From Pseudomonas sp. AFG_SD02_1510_Pfu_092 (lineage in GTDB: Bacteria; Pseudomonadota; Gammaproteobacteria; Pseudomonadales; Pseudomonadaceae): DNA of 64,000 bases. The position numbers were made by a program, and so were the translations under genes. Shown here piece after piece: positions 26,264-34,674 of this stretch (positions within the stretch are counted from its first letter, which is position 1; every line of letters begins with the position of its first letter). Location: assembly GCF_003331055.1 (NCBI RefSeq), contig NZ_PUQD01000014.1, forward strand, positions 1 through 64,000, given 5' to 3'. The notes below the pieces were generated by a model that was given only the letters and a program-made list of their open reading frames with translations, had not been told where the DNA came from and ran no database searches.

Positions 26264-27244
26264 ATGTCCAAAGTCGTACGTTTCCATCACACCGGTGGCC
26301 CTGAGGTGCTGCGCTACGAGGACGCCGAGGTCGGCGAGCCCGGCCCGGGGCAGGTGCGCCTGCGCCAGGTGGCGGTCGGCCTGAACTACGCTGACACCTA
26401 TTTCCGCAACGGCACCTACCCGATCCCGCTGCCCAACGGCATCGGCGTCGAGGCGGCCGGCGTGGTAGAGGCGCTGGGCGAGGGGGTGACCCAAGTGGCG
26501 GTCGGTGACCGGGTTACCTACACCGGCTTTCTCAATACCCTGGGCGCCTATTGCACCGAACGGCTGATCCCGGCCGCCGCGCTGATCAAGCTGCCGGACA
26601 CCATCGCCTTCGAAACGGCCGCCGCCATGACCATGCGCGGCCTGACCTGCGCCTACCTGCTGCGCCGGCTCTACGATTTCAAACCCGGCGACAGCGTGCT
26701 GCTGCATGCCGCAGCTGGCGGGGTCGGCCTGATCGTCGCGCAGTGGGCGCAGCTGCTGGGACTGAACGTGATCGGTACCGTCTCCACCGAAGCCAAGGCC
26801 GAAGTGGCCAGGGCCCATGGCTGCAACCATGTGATCAACTACAGCGCCGATGATGTGGCCACGCGCGTGCGTGAGCTGACCGACGGGGCAGGGGTGAACG
26901 TGGTGTTCGACAGCGTCGGCAAGAACACCTTCATGGGCTCGCTCGATTCGCTCAAGCGCCGTGGCCTGATGGTCTGCGTCGGCACCGCGTCGGGCGGCAT
27001 CCCGCCATTCGACCCGCAACTGCTGGCGATCAAGGGCTCGCTGCAGCTGACCCGCCCGGCACTGGCCGATTTCATCGCCGACCCGGCAGAAAAGGCCGAC
27101 CTGGCCGGCGAGCTGTTCGACCATGTCAGCAGCGGGCGCATCCGTATCGAAATCAACCAGCACTATGCGCTGCAGGACGCCGTCCAGGCCCACCGCGACC
27201 TGGAAGCGCGCAAGACTACCGGCTCGTCGATCTTCATCATCTGA
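26264..27244 (+). CDS. NADPH:quinone oxidoreductase (zinc-free MDR family)
   Basis: This 326-residue protein begins MSKVVRFHHTGGPEVLRYED after GGAGAG. It has the medium-chain dehydrogenase fold with NYADTYFRNG(T)YP, GIGVEAAGVVEALGEGV and the nucleotide-binding AAAGGVGLIVAQWAQ. It lacks the zinc cysteines, as in QorA-type quinone reductases that make hydroquinones with NADPH. Just 13 bp separate it from the dioxygenase gene, so it is the first gene of the catabolic cluster. An in-frame ATG six codons upstream is less well placed. Confidence 0.87.
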   Translation: MSKVVRFHHTGGPEVLRYEDAEVGEPGPGQVRLRQVAVGLNYADTYFRNGTYPIPLPNGIGVEAAGVVEALGEGVTQVAVGDRVTYTGFLNTLGAYCTERLIPAAALIKLPDTIAFETAAAMTMRGLTCAYLLRRLYDFKPGDSVLLHAAAGGVGLIVAQWAQLLGLNVIGTVSTEAKAEVARAHGCNHVINYSADDVATRVRELTDGAGVNVVFDSVGKNTFMGSLDSLKRRGLMVCVGTASGGIPPFDPQLLAIKGSLQLTRPALADFIADPAEKADLAGELFDHVSSGRIRIEINQHYALQDAVQAHRDLEARKTTGSSIFII

Positions 27245-27257
27245 ACAGGGCAACAGC

Positions 27258-28106
27258 ATGCACATCGAACAACTGACCTGCGCGATCGGTGCCGAGATAA
27301 CTGGGGTCAACCTGGCCGAAGCGATACACGACGACGACCTGTTCGCCCAGCTGCGCGCGCAGTTGCTCAAGCACCGTGTGCTGTTCCTGCGTGACCAGCA
27401 TTTCAGCCGTGCCGAACACGTGGCCTTCGCCCGCCGCTTCGGCGACCTGGAAGACCACCCGGTGGCCGGCAGCGACCCGCAGCATCCGGGCCTGGTGCAG
27501 ATCTACAAACGCCCGGACCAGCCAAACGATCGCTATGAAAACGCCTGGCACACCGACGCCACCTGGCGCGAGGCACCGCCCATGGGCTGCGTGCTGCGCT
27601 GCATCGAATGCCCGCCGGTAGGCGGCGACACGATGTGGGCGAACATGGTGCTGGCCTATGAAAACCTGCCAGCCGATGTGAAGGCGAAGATCGAAGGCCT
27701 GCGCGCGCGCCACAGCATCGAAGCCAGCTTCGGCGCTGCCATGCCGCTGGACAAGCGCCTGGCGCTCAAGGCGCAGTTTCCCGACGCCGAGCACCCGGTG
27801 GTGCGCACCCACCCGGAAACCGCCGAACAGGTGCTGTTCGTCAACGCCTTCACCACCCATTTCAGCAACTACCACACGCCGCAGCGGGTGCGCTTCGGCC
27901 AGGACGCCAACCCCGGCGCCAGCGACCTGCTGCGTTACCTGATCAGCCAGGCCTACCTGCCCGAGTACCAGGTGCGCTGGCGCTGGAAGCCCAACAGCGT
28001 GGCGATCTGGGACAACCGCAGCACCCAGCATTACGCCGTCATGGACTACCCGCCGTGCCACCGCAAGATGGAGCGCGCCGGGATCAAGGGTGGCCCCACG
28101 TTCTGA
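27258..28106 (+). CDS. TauD/TfdA family Fe(II)/2-oxoglutarate dioxygenase
   Basis: This 282-residue enzyme has the iron-binding HxD pair in ENAWHTDATW (His98, Asp100), the distal His in NRSTQHYAVMDY and the 2-oxoglutarate-binding Arg in the C-terminal CHRKMERAGIKG region. Homologues oxidise taurine, alkyl sulfonates, alkyl sulfates or aryloxy acids, releasing the heteroatom group after hydroxylation. The neighbours (BKACE, YeiH) suggest a sulfonate or a beta-hydroxy/keto acid precursor, but the substrate is unknown. Confidence 0.87.
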   Translation: MHIEQLTCAIGAEITGVNLAEAIHDDDLFAQLRAQLLKHRVLFLRDQHFSRAEHVAFARRFGDLEDHPVAGSDPQHPGLVQIYKRPDQPNDRYENAWHTDATWREAPPMGCVLRCIECPPVGGDTMWANMVLAYENLPADVKAKIEGLRARHSIEASFGAAMPLDKRLALKAQFPDAEHPVVRTHPETAEQVLFVNAFTTHFSNYHTPQRVRFGQDANPGASDLLRYLISQAYLPEYQVRWRWKPNSVAIWDNRSTQHYAVMDYPPCHRKMERAGIKGGPTF

Positions 28107-28134
28107 GTTCGTCGCCGTCGCAGGCGGCAACCGC

Positions 28135-28147
28135 ACAATAACAATAG
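28135..28147 (+). promoter_or_regulatory. Hfq/Crc CA-motif candidate before BKACE gene
   Basis: ACAATAACAATAG lies 14 bp before the start codon and fits the AANAANAA motif bound by Hfq-Crc in catabolite repression of Pseudomonas. Confidence 0.5.
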
Positions 28148-28160
28148 CGAGGACTACAGC

Positions 28161-29213
28161 ATGCAATTCTTCGACGATTCGTTGCACCCGCAAAACATGG
28201 AAAAGGTGGTGATCACCGTGGCCCCCTACGGCCCGGAGTGGATGCCCGAAGATTTCCCCGAAGACATTCCGCTGACCATGGACGAGCAGGTGCAGAAGGC
28301 CGTCGATTGCTACGAGGCCGGCGCTAGCGTGTTGCACCTGCATGTGCGTGAGCTGGACGGCAAAGGCTCCAAGCGCCTGTCCAAGTTCAACGAACTGATC
28401 GCCGGCGTGCGCGAAGCGGTGCCGGACATGATCATTCAGGTAGGCGGGTCGATTTCCTTCGCCCCGGAAGGCGAAGGCGAGGCGGCCAAGTGGCTGTCGG
28501 ACGACACCCGGCACATGCTCGCCGAGCTGACCCCGCGTCCTGACCAGGTGACCGTGGCCATCAACACCACGCAGATGAACATCATGGAGTTGCTGTACCC
28601 GGAATACCTGGAGGGCACCTCGCTGGCCAGCCCGGCGATCCATGCCGCCTACAGCGAAATGACCGTGCCGGCCGGCCCGTCCTGGGTCCGCGAGCACCTG
28701 CGCCGGTTGCAGGCCAGCAACATTCAGCCGCATTTCCAGCTGACCGGCATGCATGCCCTGGAAACGCTGGAGCGGATTGTCCGCCGGGGTGACTACATGG
28801 GCCCGCTGAACCTGACCTGGATCGGTATTGGCGGCGGCTTCGATGGCCCCAACCCGTTCAACTTCTTCAACTTCATCCACCGCGCGCCGGACGGCTGCAC
28901 GCTGACCGCCGAATCGCTGCTGAAAAACGTGCTGCCGTTCAACACCATGGCCCTGGCCATGGGCCTGCACCCGCGCTGCGGCAACGAAGACACCATCATC
29001 GACCAGCACGGCAAGCGCTTCACCTCGGTACAGCAGATTCAGCAGACCGTGCGCGTGGCGCACGAACTGGGCCGCGAGATTGCCAGCGGCAAGGAGGCGC
29101 GCGCCATTTACCGCATTGGCCAGCAGTACCAAAGCATTGAAGAGACGCTGGTGGCCAATGGCATGGCGCCGAATCGTCAGCCGGGGGTGAAGGGCGTGCC
29201 GCAGCGTAGCTGA
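28161..29213 (+). CDS. BKACE family beta-keto acid cleavage enzyme
   Basis: This 350-residue TIM-barrel enzyme has the zinc-binding ASVLHLHVR motif (His59, His61), QVGGSISFAPEGEG and the GIGGGFDGPNPFNFFNFIH segment. The family (DUF849, 3-keto-5-aminohexanoate cleavage enzyme) condenses a beta-keto acid with acetyl-CoA to give acetoacetate and a new acyl-CoA. It is about 40-70 residues longer than classical Kce. It sits 54 bp after the dioxygenase gene with its own A-rich leader, so it may have a separate ribosome control point. Confidence 0.88.
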   Translation: MQFFDDSLHPQNMEKVVITVAPYGPEWMPEDFPEDIPLTMDEQVQKAVDCYEAGASVLHLHVRELDGKGSKRLSKFNELIAGVREAVPDMIIQVGGSISFAPEGEGEAAKWLSDDTRHMLAELTPRPDQVTVAINTTQMNIMELLYPEYLEGTSLASPAIHAAYSEMTVPAGPSWVREHLRRLQASNIQPHFQLTGMHALETLERIVRRGDYMGPLNLTWIGIGGGFDGPNPFNFFNFIHRAPDGCTLTAESLLKNVLPFNTMALAMGLHPRCGNEDTIIDQHGKRFTSVQQIQQTVRVAHELGREIASGKEARAIYRIGQQYQSIEETLVANGMAPNRQPGVKGVPQRS

Positions 29214-29257
29214 CCAGGCAGGCCCGGCCTCGCTGCCACAGGTTCGGCGGTCGACGC

Positions 29258-29295
29258 GGTTCCTGTGGGAGCGGGCATGCCCGCGAAGAGGTCCC
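29258..29295. repeat. Single REP element
   Basis: TTCCTGTGGGAGCGGGCATG followed by CCCGCGAAGAGG lies in the 130-bp gap between the BKACE and MFS genes, inside the presumed operon. Confidence 0.8.
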
Positions 29296-29343
29296 AACCA
29301 GCAACACGCATCCCGGCTGTTATTCATCTCCCAAGGAGGCAAC

Positions 29344-30651
29344 ATGGCCACCTACCTCGCCAGTGCCGCAGACTCCGGCACCGACATCGCCCACAACGTC
29401 CCGCGGCGCTATGCCTGGCTGGTCTTCGCCCTGACCTTCGGCCTGTTGATTTCCGACTACATGTCGCGCCAGGTGCTCAACGCGGTGTTCCCGCTGCTCA
29501 AGGGCGAATGGGCGCTGAGCGACAGCCAGCTCGGCCTGCTCAGCGGCATCGTCGCGCTGATGGTCGGCCTGCTGACCTTCCCCTTGTCACTGCTGGCCGA
29601 CCGCTTCGGCCGGGTGCGCAGCCTGGTGCTGATGGCGGTGCTGTGGAGCCTGGCCACGCTCGGCTGCGCCCTGGCCGAGAACTACCCGCAAATGTTCATC
29701 GCGCGCTTTCTGGTCGGGGTCGGCGAGGCCGCCTATGGCAGTGTCGGCATCGCCGTGGTGGTCGCCGTGTTTCCCCGCGACATGCGCTCGACCCTGGCCG
29801 GTGCGTTCATGGCCGGCGGCATGTTCGGTTCGGTGCTGGGCATGGCCCTGGGCGGTGTGCTGGCCCAGCACCTGGGCTGGCGCTGGGCATTCGCCGGCAT
29901 GGCGCTGTTCGGCCTGGTACTGGCAGCCCTGTACCCGCTGATCGTCAAGGAAGCGCGCATTGCCCCCAAGTGCGCGCAACAGATGCAGGGCAACGCCAGC
30001 CGACCATTGCGCACCCTGTACAGCAGCCGTTCGGTGATCGCGGCCTATGTCGGCAGCGGGTTGCAGCTGTTCGTCGGCGGCACCGTGATCGTCTGGATGC
30101 CCAGCTACCTGAACCGTTACTACGCCATGGGCACCGACCGCGCCGGGGCGATTGCCGCAGTCATCGTGCTGTGCAGCGGCATTGGCATGATCCTCTGCGC
30201 CATGCTCTGCGACCGCCTTGGCCGGCAACGCCCGGACCGCAAGATCAGCCTGGCCATCGGCTACTGCCTGGGCAGCTGTGCGCTGTTGTCGCTGGCGTTC
30301 GCGCTGCCAGCCGGCACCGCGCAACTGCTGCTGATCTGCCTGGGCATGATGATCGCCGCTGGCACCAACGGCCCGTCCAGCGCCATGGTCGCCAACCTCA
30401 CCCACGCCGCGGTACATGGCACCGCGTTCGCCACCCTGACCTTGGCCAACAACCTGCTGGGCCTGGCCACCGGGCCGTTGATCACCGGGCGGGTTTCCGA
30501 CCTGATCGGCCTGCAGGCCGCGTTCCAGCTGGTGCCACTGGTGAGCATCGGCGCGGCGGCGGTGTTCTTCCTCGGCAAGCGCCATTACCACCGCGACATG
30601 GAGCGTCTGCATACCTCGGCACACCCCGCTGCCGACGCATCCCGGGAGTAG
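29344..30651 (+). CDS. MFS transporter (probable organic acid/aromatic acid carrier)
   Basis: This 435-residue protein has 12 predicted membrane helices. It shows the MFS loop signature between helices 2 and 3 (SLLADRFGRVRSL) and a repeated version later (MLCDRLGRQRPDRK). CCAAGGAGGC precedes the ATG. It follows the BKACE gene and probably imports the substrate of the cluster. The DYMSRQVLNAVFPLLK segment is typical of the anion:cation symporter-like branch. Confidence 0.87.
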   Translation: MATYLASAADSGTDIAHNVPRRYAWLVFALTFGLLISDYMSRQVLNAVFPLLKGEWALSDSQLGLLSGIVALMVGLLTFPLSLLADRFGRVRSLVLMAVLWSLATLGCALAENYPQMFIARFLVGVGEAAYGSVGIAVVVAVFPRDMRSTLAGAFMAGGMFGSVLGMALGGVLAQHLGWRWAFAGMALFGLVLAALYPLIVKEARIAPKCAQQMQGNASRPLRTLYSSRSVIAAYVGSGLQLFVGGTVIVWMPSYLNRYYAMGTDRAGAIAAVIVLCSGIGMILCAMLCDRLGRQRPDRKISLAIGYCLGSCALLSLAFALPAGTAQLLLICLGMMIAAGTNGPSSAMVANLTHAAVHGTAFATLTLANNLLGLATGPLITGRVSDLIGLQAAFQLVPLVSIGAAAVFFLGKRHYHRDMERLHTSAHPAADASRE

Positions 30652-30656
30652 AAACC

Positions 30657-31310
30657 GTGAAACAGCTGTTGTCCGTCGAGGTGTTCTTCGATTTTGTCTG
30701 CCCGTGGTGCCTGATCGGCCAGCGCCACCTGCAGGCTGCCCTGTTGCTGCTGCAACGCGAACAGCCGCAGGTGCAAGTGCACCTGCAATGGCGCGGTGTG
30801 CAGTTGTTGCCAGGCCTGCCTGCCGAGGGTGTGCCGTTCCATACCTTCTACCTGCAGCGCCTGGGCAGCGAGCAGGCAGTGCGCGAGCGCCAGGCCCAGG
30901 TGCGCGCGGCCGCCTCTGTGGTGGGCGAGGACATCGATTTCTCGCGTATCCGCCGCATGCCCAACACTGGCAATGCCCACCGGCTGCTGCAACGGGCCAG
31001 CCGGCTGCTCGATGCGGCGCAGCTGGAGGCCCTGCTGGCACAGCTGTTCGTTGCCTATTTCCACCAAGGCCGTGACCTCGGCGACAGCCGCGTGCTGCTT
31101 GGCATCGCCCAGCGTTGCGGGTTACAGGCCGCGCAGATAGCCGACTGCCTGCGTGACGACGGCAGCCCGTTCCTTGCTGGGGCAGGGCGCGCAGGCAGTG
31201 CGGTGCCGCGTTTTCGCTTCAATCAGGGGCCGCTGGTGGCTGGCGCGCAGCCTGCCGAGCTGCTGTTCGCCGCCATGCGCGAAGCGCTGCAAGAGGTTGA
31301 ACAGGCATGA
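30657..31310 (+). CDS. DsbA family oxidoreductase (FrnE/HCCA isomerase-like)
   Basis: This 217-residue protein starts at GTG after GGGAGTAG, five bases past the MFS stop. It has the thioredoxin-fold active site FDFVCPWCLIGQ (Cys15, Cys18) and a helical insertion, but no signal peptide, so it is cytoplasmic like FrnE and 2-hydroxychromene-2-carboxylate isomerases. Its stop overlaps the Rieske gene start (ATGA). A redox or glutathione-linked step in the pathway is possible. Confidence 0.83.
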   Translation: MKQLLSVEVFFDFVCPWCLIGQRHLQAALLLLQREQPQVQVHLQWRGVQLLPGLPAEGVPFHTFYLQRLGSEQAVRERQAQVRAAASVVGEDIDFSRIRRMPNTGNAHRLLQRASRLLDAAQLEALLAQLFVAYFHQGRDLGDSRVLLGIAQRCGLQAAQIADCLRDDGSPFLAGAGRAGSAVPRFRFNQGPLVAGAQPAELLFAAMREALQEVEQA

Positions 31311-31633
31311 GCCAGCGTATTGCATTGGCCCCTGAGCAGCTGCCGCAACGCAACGGCCGGGTGCTGCTGACCTGCGCCGGGCGCAGCGTGGCGCTGTTCA
31401 ACGTGGCTGACACGCTCTATGCCATCGACGACAGCTGCCCGCACCAGGGCGCATCGCTGTGCGGCGGGCGTCTGGAAGGCCGTGTCATCCAGTGCTGCGC
31501 ACATGGCCTGCGCTTTGACCTGGCCAGCGGCTACCTGGTCAATTCCAACGCGCTGAAGGTGGCCAGCTACCCGGTCGAGCAGCAGCATGGGCAGGTCTAC
31601 ATCGTGCTTGACAGCGAGGAGGCAGGGCAATGA
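31307..31633 (+). CDS. Rieske [2Fe-2S] ferredoxin-like protein
   Basis: A 108-residue stand-alone Rieske domain: ligands Cys44 and His46 (SCPHQGASL) and Cys63 and His66 (QCCAHGLRF). Such proteins supply electrons to oxygenases or serve as NirD-like subunits. It overlaps its neighbours on both sides by ATGA, so it is firmly in the operon, but no Rieske oxygenase is present in the window. Confidence 0.88.
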   Translation: MSQRIALAPEQLPQRNGRVLLTCAGRSVALFNVADTLYAIDDSCPHQGASLCGGRLEGRVIQCCAHGLRFDLASGYLVNSNALKVASYPVEQQHGQVYIVLDSEEAGQ

Positions 31634-32640
31634 ACACACTGGTACTGAGCGCTACCCATCAGCGTATTCGCACCCTTGCGCCGGGGCTGGTGGTCAGCCT
31701 CATCGTTGGCGCGGCCGCCAGTTTCCTCAGCGAACACTATGCGGCGCCGGTCATGCTGTTTGCCCTGCTGCTGGGCATGGGGCTGAACTTCCTGGCGCTG
31801 GACGGCCCATGCAAGGCCGGCATCGAATTCACCGCGCGCACGGTGCTGCGCCTGGGCGTTGCGCTGCTTGGCATGCGCATTACCCTCGACCAGATCGCCA
31901 GCCTGGGCTGGAAGCCGGTGGCCCTGGTCGTGGCCTTGGTGGCGGTGACCATTCTGGTTTCGGTGGTGGTGGCCAGGGCGCTGGGGTTTTCCCGGCTGTT
32001 CGGCATGCTCACCGGCGGGGCCACGGCCATCTGTGGCGCCTCGGCGGCACTGGCGCTGGCGGCCGCCTTGCCCCAGCACCCGCGCAAGGAGCACGCAACG
32101 CTGTTTACCGTGATCGGCGTGTCGGCTCTGTCGACCCTGGCGATGATCCTTTACCCGATGATCGCCCAGTGGCTGCACCTGTCGCCGGCGCAGGCCGGGG
32201 TCTTCCTCGGCGCGACCATCCATGACGTGGCGCAGGTGGTGGGGGCCGGCTACAGCATGTCCAGCGAGACCGGTGACATCGCCACGGTGGTCAAGCTGAT
32301 GCGGGTGGCCATGCTGCTGCCGGTGATCGTCTGCGCGGCGATGATCGCCCGGCGCCAGGGCCTGGAGGCCGGCGGCCAGCGGCCGCCCTTGCTGCCGTGG
32401 TTCGCGGTCGGCTTCCTGTTGCTGGCCTGTGTCAACAGCACAGGCTGGGTGCCGATGGCGGTGCAGGGCGGCCTCAATGAGCTGTCGCGCATTTGCCTGG
32501 TGGTGGCAATCAGCGCCCTGGGCATGAAGACCCAGCTCAAGGCGCTGGTCTCGGTGGGGTTCAAACCCATTGCGCTGATGGTGGGGGAGAGTGTGTTTCT
32601 GGTGATTCTGGTGCTGGCGTTGATGCACTGGGGCCTTTAA
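31630..32640 (+). CDS. YeiH family putative sulfate exporter
   Basis: This 336-residue membrane protein has about ten hydrophobic helices and family segments (LGVALLGMRITLDQIASLGW, GGATAICGASAALALAAALP, HDVAQVVGAGYSMS). Some members export sulfate or sulfite formed in sulfonate degradation. Translational coupling to the Rieske gene places it last in the cluster that contains the TauD-type enzyme, which would release sulfite if its substrate were a sulfonate. Confidence 0.86.
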   Translation: MNTLVLSATHQRIRTLAPGLVVSLIVGAAASFLSEHYAAPVMLFALLLGMGLNFLALDGPCKAGIEFTARTVLRLGVALLGMRITLDQIASLGWKPVALVVALVAVTILVSVVVARALGFSRLFGMLTGGATAICGASAALALAAALPQHPRKEHATLFTVIGVSALSTLAMILYPMIAQWLHLSPAQAGVFLGATIHDVAQVVGAGYSMSSETGDIATVVKLMRVAMLLPVIVCAAMIARRQGLEAGGQRPPLLPWFAVGFLLLACVNSTGWVPMAVQGGLNELSRICLVVAISALGMKTQLKALVSVGFKPIALMVGESVFLVILVLALMHWGL

Positions 32641-32664
32641 CTGACCGTGGGTTGCAACACTGCG

Positions 32665-32772
32665 CGGCGCCTGCTTCGCGGGCTTGCCCGCCCCCACATG
32701 AAATCGCGCATTCTTATGGCTCGCGCAATACCTGTGGGAGCTGGCTTGCCGGCGATGGGCTGCATGGCAGCC
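32665..32772. repeat. REP pair (standard and variant)
   Basis: A standard element, CTTCGCGGGCTTGCCCGCCC, and an inverted variant, TGTGGGAGCTGGCTTGCCGG then CGATGGGCTGC, lie between the convergent yeiH-like and AraC genes. Confidence 0.78.
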
Positions 32773-32790
32773 CCAATAGGCCAGAATGAT

Positions 32791-33807
32791 TCAAAGCTGA
32801 AGCCCTTGACCATCCCGCTGCGCCCGCCAGCTGGCCGGCGGCATGCCGAACTGGGCGATGAACCAGCGGGTGAACGAGCTGGGCATCGAGTAACCCAGCA
32901 TGTCGGCGATACGCCCCAGCGAATAGCCGGGGTTCTCCAGGTAGCGCATCACCAGGTCACGGCGCACGCTGTTGATCAGGTCCTTAAAGGTCAGCCCGCT
33001 TTCCTCCAGGCGCCGCTGCAGGGTCCGCACGTTCATGCCCTGGGTCTGCGCCACCTGCTCGATGGTGGCGCGGCCCATGGGCAACAGCAGGTAGATGGTC
33101 TTGCGCAATTCCAGCTCCAGCGACGGCGTGCCGCCCGCCGGCAAACTGTCCAGGTAACGCTGCGCCAGGCGCGCCATGGCTTCGTTGGCCTGCGGGCTGG
33201 CGCTGTCAAGGTCGGCGGCCGGGCAGACGATGCCGTTGAATTCGCTGCCGAACACCAGCGTGCAGCCGAAAATCCGCCGGTGGGTGGCCAGGTCGGCAGG
33301 CGGCGCGTGGGTGAAGTTGGCGCTGATCGGGTGCCAGTGCGCACCCAGCAGTGCCGCACACAGGCGCATCATCACGCCGATCGCCAGCTCGGTGGCCTGG
33401 CGGCTGCACGGCGCGCGCTCGTTGATCACCTCTTCGCGAATCACCACCGTCTTGGCGGCTTCCTCGATATGAATGGCCAGGGCGTCATTGAGCAGGTGGC
33501 GGTACTGCACGATCACTTGCAGGGCATCGCGCAGGGTGCGCTGGTGGCTGAGCAGCAGGCTGATTTCGCCGAAATCCGACAGTTGGCGCAATTCGGCCAT
33601 ACGCAGGCCGAAGCTTTCGCAGCGCGTGGCAGTGGCCGAGGCCTCGAGCAGGGCGATGACGCTGGCCACCGGGATGCGCCGGTTGGGGTCGTCGAGCAAC
33701 GCGGCGTTGAGGCCAACCTGTGCCAACAGCGCATGGGGGTTGAGGCCCAGGTGGCGGGAAACCTCGAGGTAATTGGTCAAACTGGCGGCACGGACGAGCG
33801 CAGGCAT
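32791..33807 (-). CDS. AraC family regulator (OruR/ArgR-like, arabinose_bd type)
   Basis: This 338-residue protein has an N-terminal effector domain (LTNYLEVSRHLGLNPHALLA, typical of the OruR-like branch) and two C-terminal helix-turn-helix motifs (IEQVAQTQGMNVRTLQRRLE and SLGRIADMLGYSMPSSFTRW). It is divergent from the hydrolase/DUF1302 operon, and two long direct repeats lie between them, so it is probably the activator of that operon. An A-rich Crc-like motif overlaps the region just before its start codon. Confidence 0.88.
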   Translation of the reverse strand: MPALVRAASLTNYLEVSRHLGLNPHALLAQVGLNAALLDDPNRRIPVASVIALLEASATATRCESFGLRMAELRQLSDFGEISLLLSHQRTLRDALQVIVQYRHLLNDALAIHIEEAAKTVVIREEVINERAPCSRQATELAIGVMMRLCAALLGAHWHPISANFTHAPPADLATHRRIFGCTLVFGSEFNGIVCPAADLDSASPQANEAMARLAQRYLDSLPAGGTPSLELELRKTIYLLLPMGRATIEQVAQTQGMNVRTLQRRLEESGLTFKDLINSVRRDLVMRYLENPGYSLGRIADMLGYSMPSSFTRWFIAQFGMPPASWRAQRDGQGLQL

Positions 33808-33819
33808 TTTTATTGTTAT
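33807..33819 (-). promoter_or_regulatory. Hfq/Crc CA-motif candidate at the AraC gene start
   Basis: On the minus strand ATAACAATAAAAA abuts the ATG of the AraC gene and fits the AANAANAA motif. It would let Hfq-Crc block translation of the activator when preferred carbon is present. Confidence 0.5.
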
Positions 33820-33885
33820 CCCTATTTTCCAGGCCGCCGCGGGCTTTTTGCCGGCGCCGGCGGCTCACTGTTTTTATAGCCTGCG

Positions 33886-33948
33886 TGTCATCAATTGAAA
33901 AGCAAAGCCCGGTTCAGGCCGTTGTCATCAAATGAAAAGCCCTTGACG
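33886..33948 (+). promoter_or_regulatory. AraC-type direct-repeat operator and -35 box
   Basis: TGTCATCAATTGAAAAGC (33886-33903) and TGTCATCAAATGAAAAGC (33923-33940) match at 17 of 18 bases in direct orientation with start points 37 bp apart. The second ends two bases before a TTGACG -35 hexamer (33943-33948), the usual class II arrangement for AraC activators. No good -10 follows, consistent with activator dependence. Confidence 0.7.
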
Positions 33949-34021
33949 CGCAATGTGAAGCAGCTGGCGGGTGGCCTGTTTACTGTGAACCTCAAGCGCT
34001 ACACCGCACACGAGGTTCACC

Positions 34022-34600
34022 GTGGAAAAACTGCAAACCACAGCCACCGTGCTGATCATCCCCGGCCTGCGCGAGCATGTCGCCGAACATTGGCAAACCG
34101 TACTCGCCGGCCGCCTGGCCAAGGTACGCAGCGTCGCGCCGCTGCAAGCCGACGGCCTGCATTGCGCCGCCCGGGTCGAGGCGATCCAGCGCGAGCTGGA
34201 GCAAATCGATGGCGAGGTGATTCTGGTGGCGCACAGTGCAGGGGTATTGATGGTCGCCCACTGGGCGGCGCGTTATCAGCGCCCCATCAAAGGCGCCTTG
34301 CTGGCCGCGCCACCGGACCTGGCCGCGCAATGGCCGGCCCACTACCCAAGCCCGGCCACCCTGGCCGAGAACGGCTGGTCGCCATTGCCTGAAAAGCCGC
34401 TGCCGTTCCCCAGCATCGTCGCTGCCAGCAGCGATGACCACCTGGCCAGCCAGGCCGCCGCCGAACAGCTGGCGCGTGGCTGGGGCAGCGAACTGATCAG
34501 CCTGGGCGCCGTCGGCCACCTCAACCCGGCTTCCGGTTTCGGCCCCTGGCCACTGGCCGAAGCCCTGGTCCACCGACTGGACAACCCGCACCTGCAGTAA
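34022..34600 (+). CDS. RBBP9/YdeN family alpha/beta hydrolase
   Basis: A 192-residue small serine hydrolase with a GTG start. It has the LIIPGLREHVAEHWQ N-terminal segment, the nucleophile elbow VAHSAGVLM and the terminal catalytic histidine in GAVGHLNPASGFGPW. Family members are cytosolic esterases of unclear substrate. It is the first gene after the AraC operator and 74 bp before the DUF1302 gene, so it is likely part of the same regulon and might cleave an ester of the transported hydrophobe. Confidence 0.84.
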   Translation: MEKLQTTATVLIIPGLREHVAEHWQTVLAGRLAKVRSVAPLQADGLHCAARVEAIQRELEQIDGEVILVAHSAGVLMVAHWAARYQRPIKGALLAAPPDLAAQWPAHYPSPATLAENGWSPLPEKPLPFPSIVAASSDDHLASQAAAEQLARGWGSELISLGAVGHLNPASGFGPWPLAEALVHRLDNPHLQ

Positions 34601-34646
34601 CGCATGGACGCCCCAGCCACGCCCGCACAAGACGGGCGGCGTAAAG

Positions 34647-34659
34647 AACAATAACAATA
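34647..34659 (+). promoter_or_regulatory. Hfq/Crc CA-motif candidate before DUF1302 gene
   Basis: AACAATAACAATA lies 15 bp before the ATG of the DUF1302 gene, next to its GTGGAG ribosome site. It is nearly the same sequence as the one before the BKACE gene. Confidence 0.55.
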
Positions 34660-34674
34660 CGTGGAGCCATCGTA

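Noticed and set aside
27237..29351. 704-residue minus-strand ORF opposite TauD and BKACE genes
   Set aside because: Antisense shadow; both plus-strand genes have clear active-site motifs.
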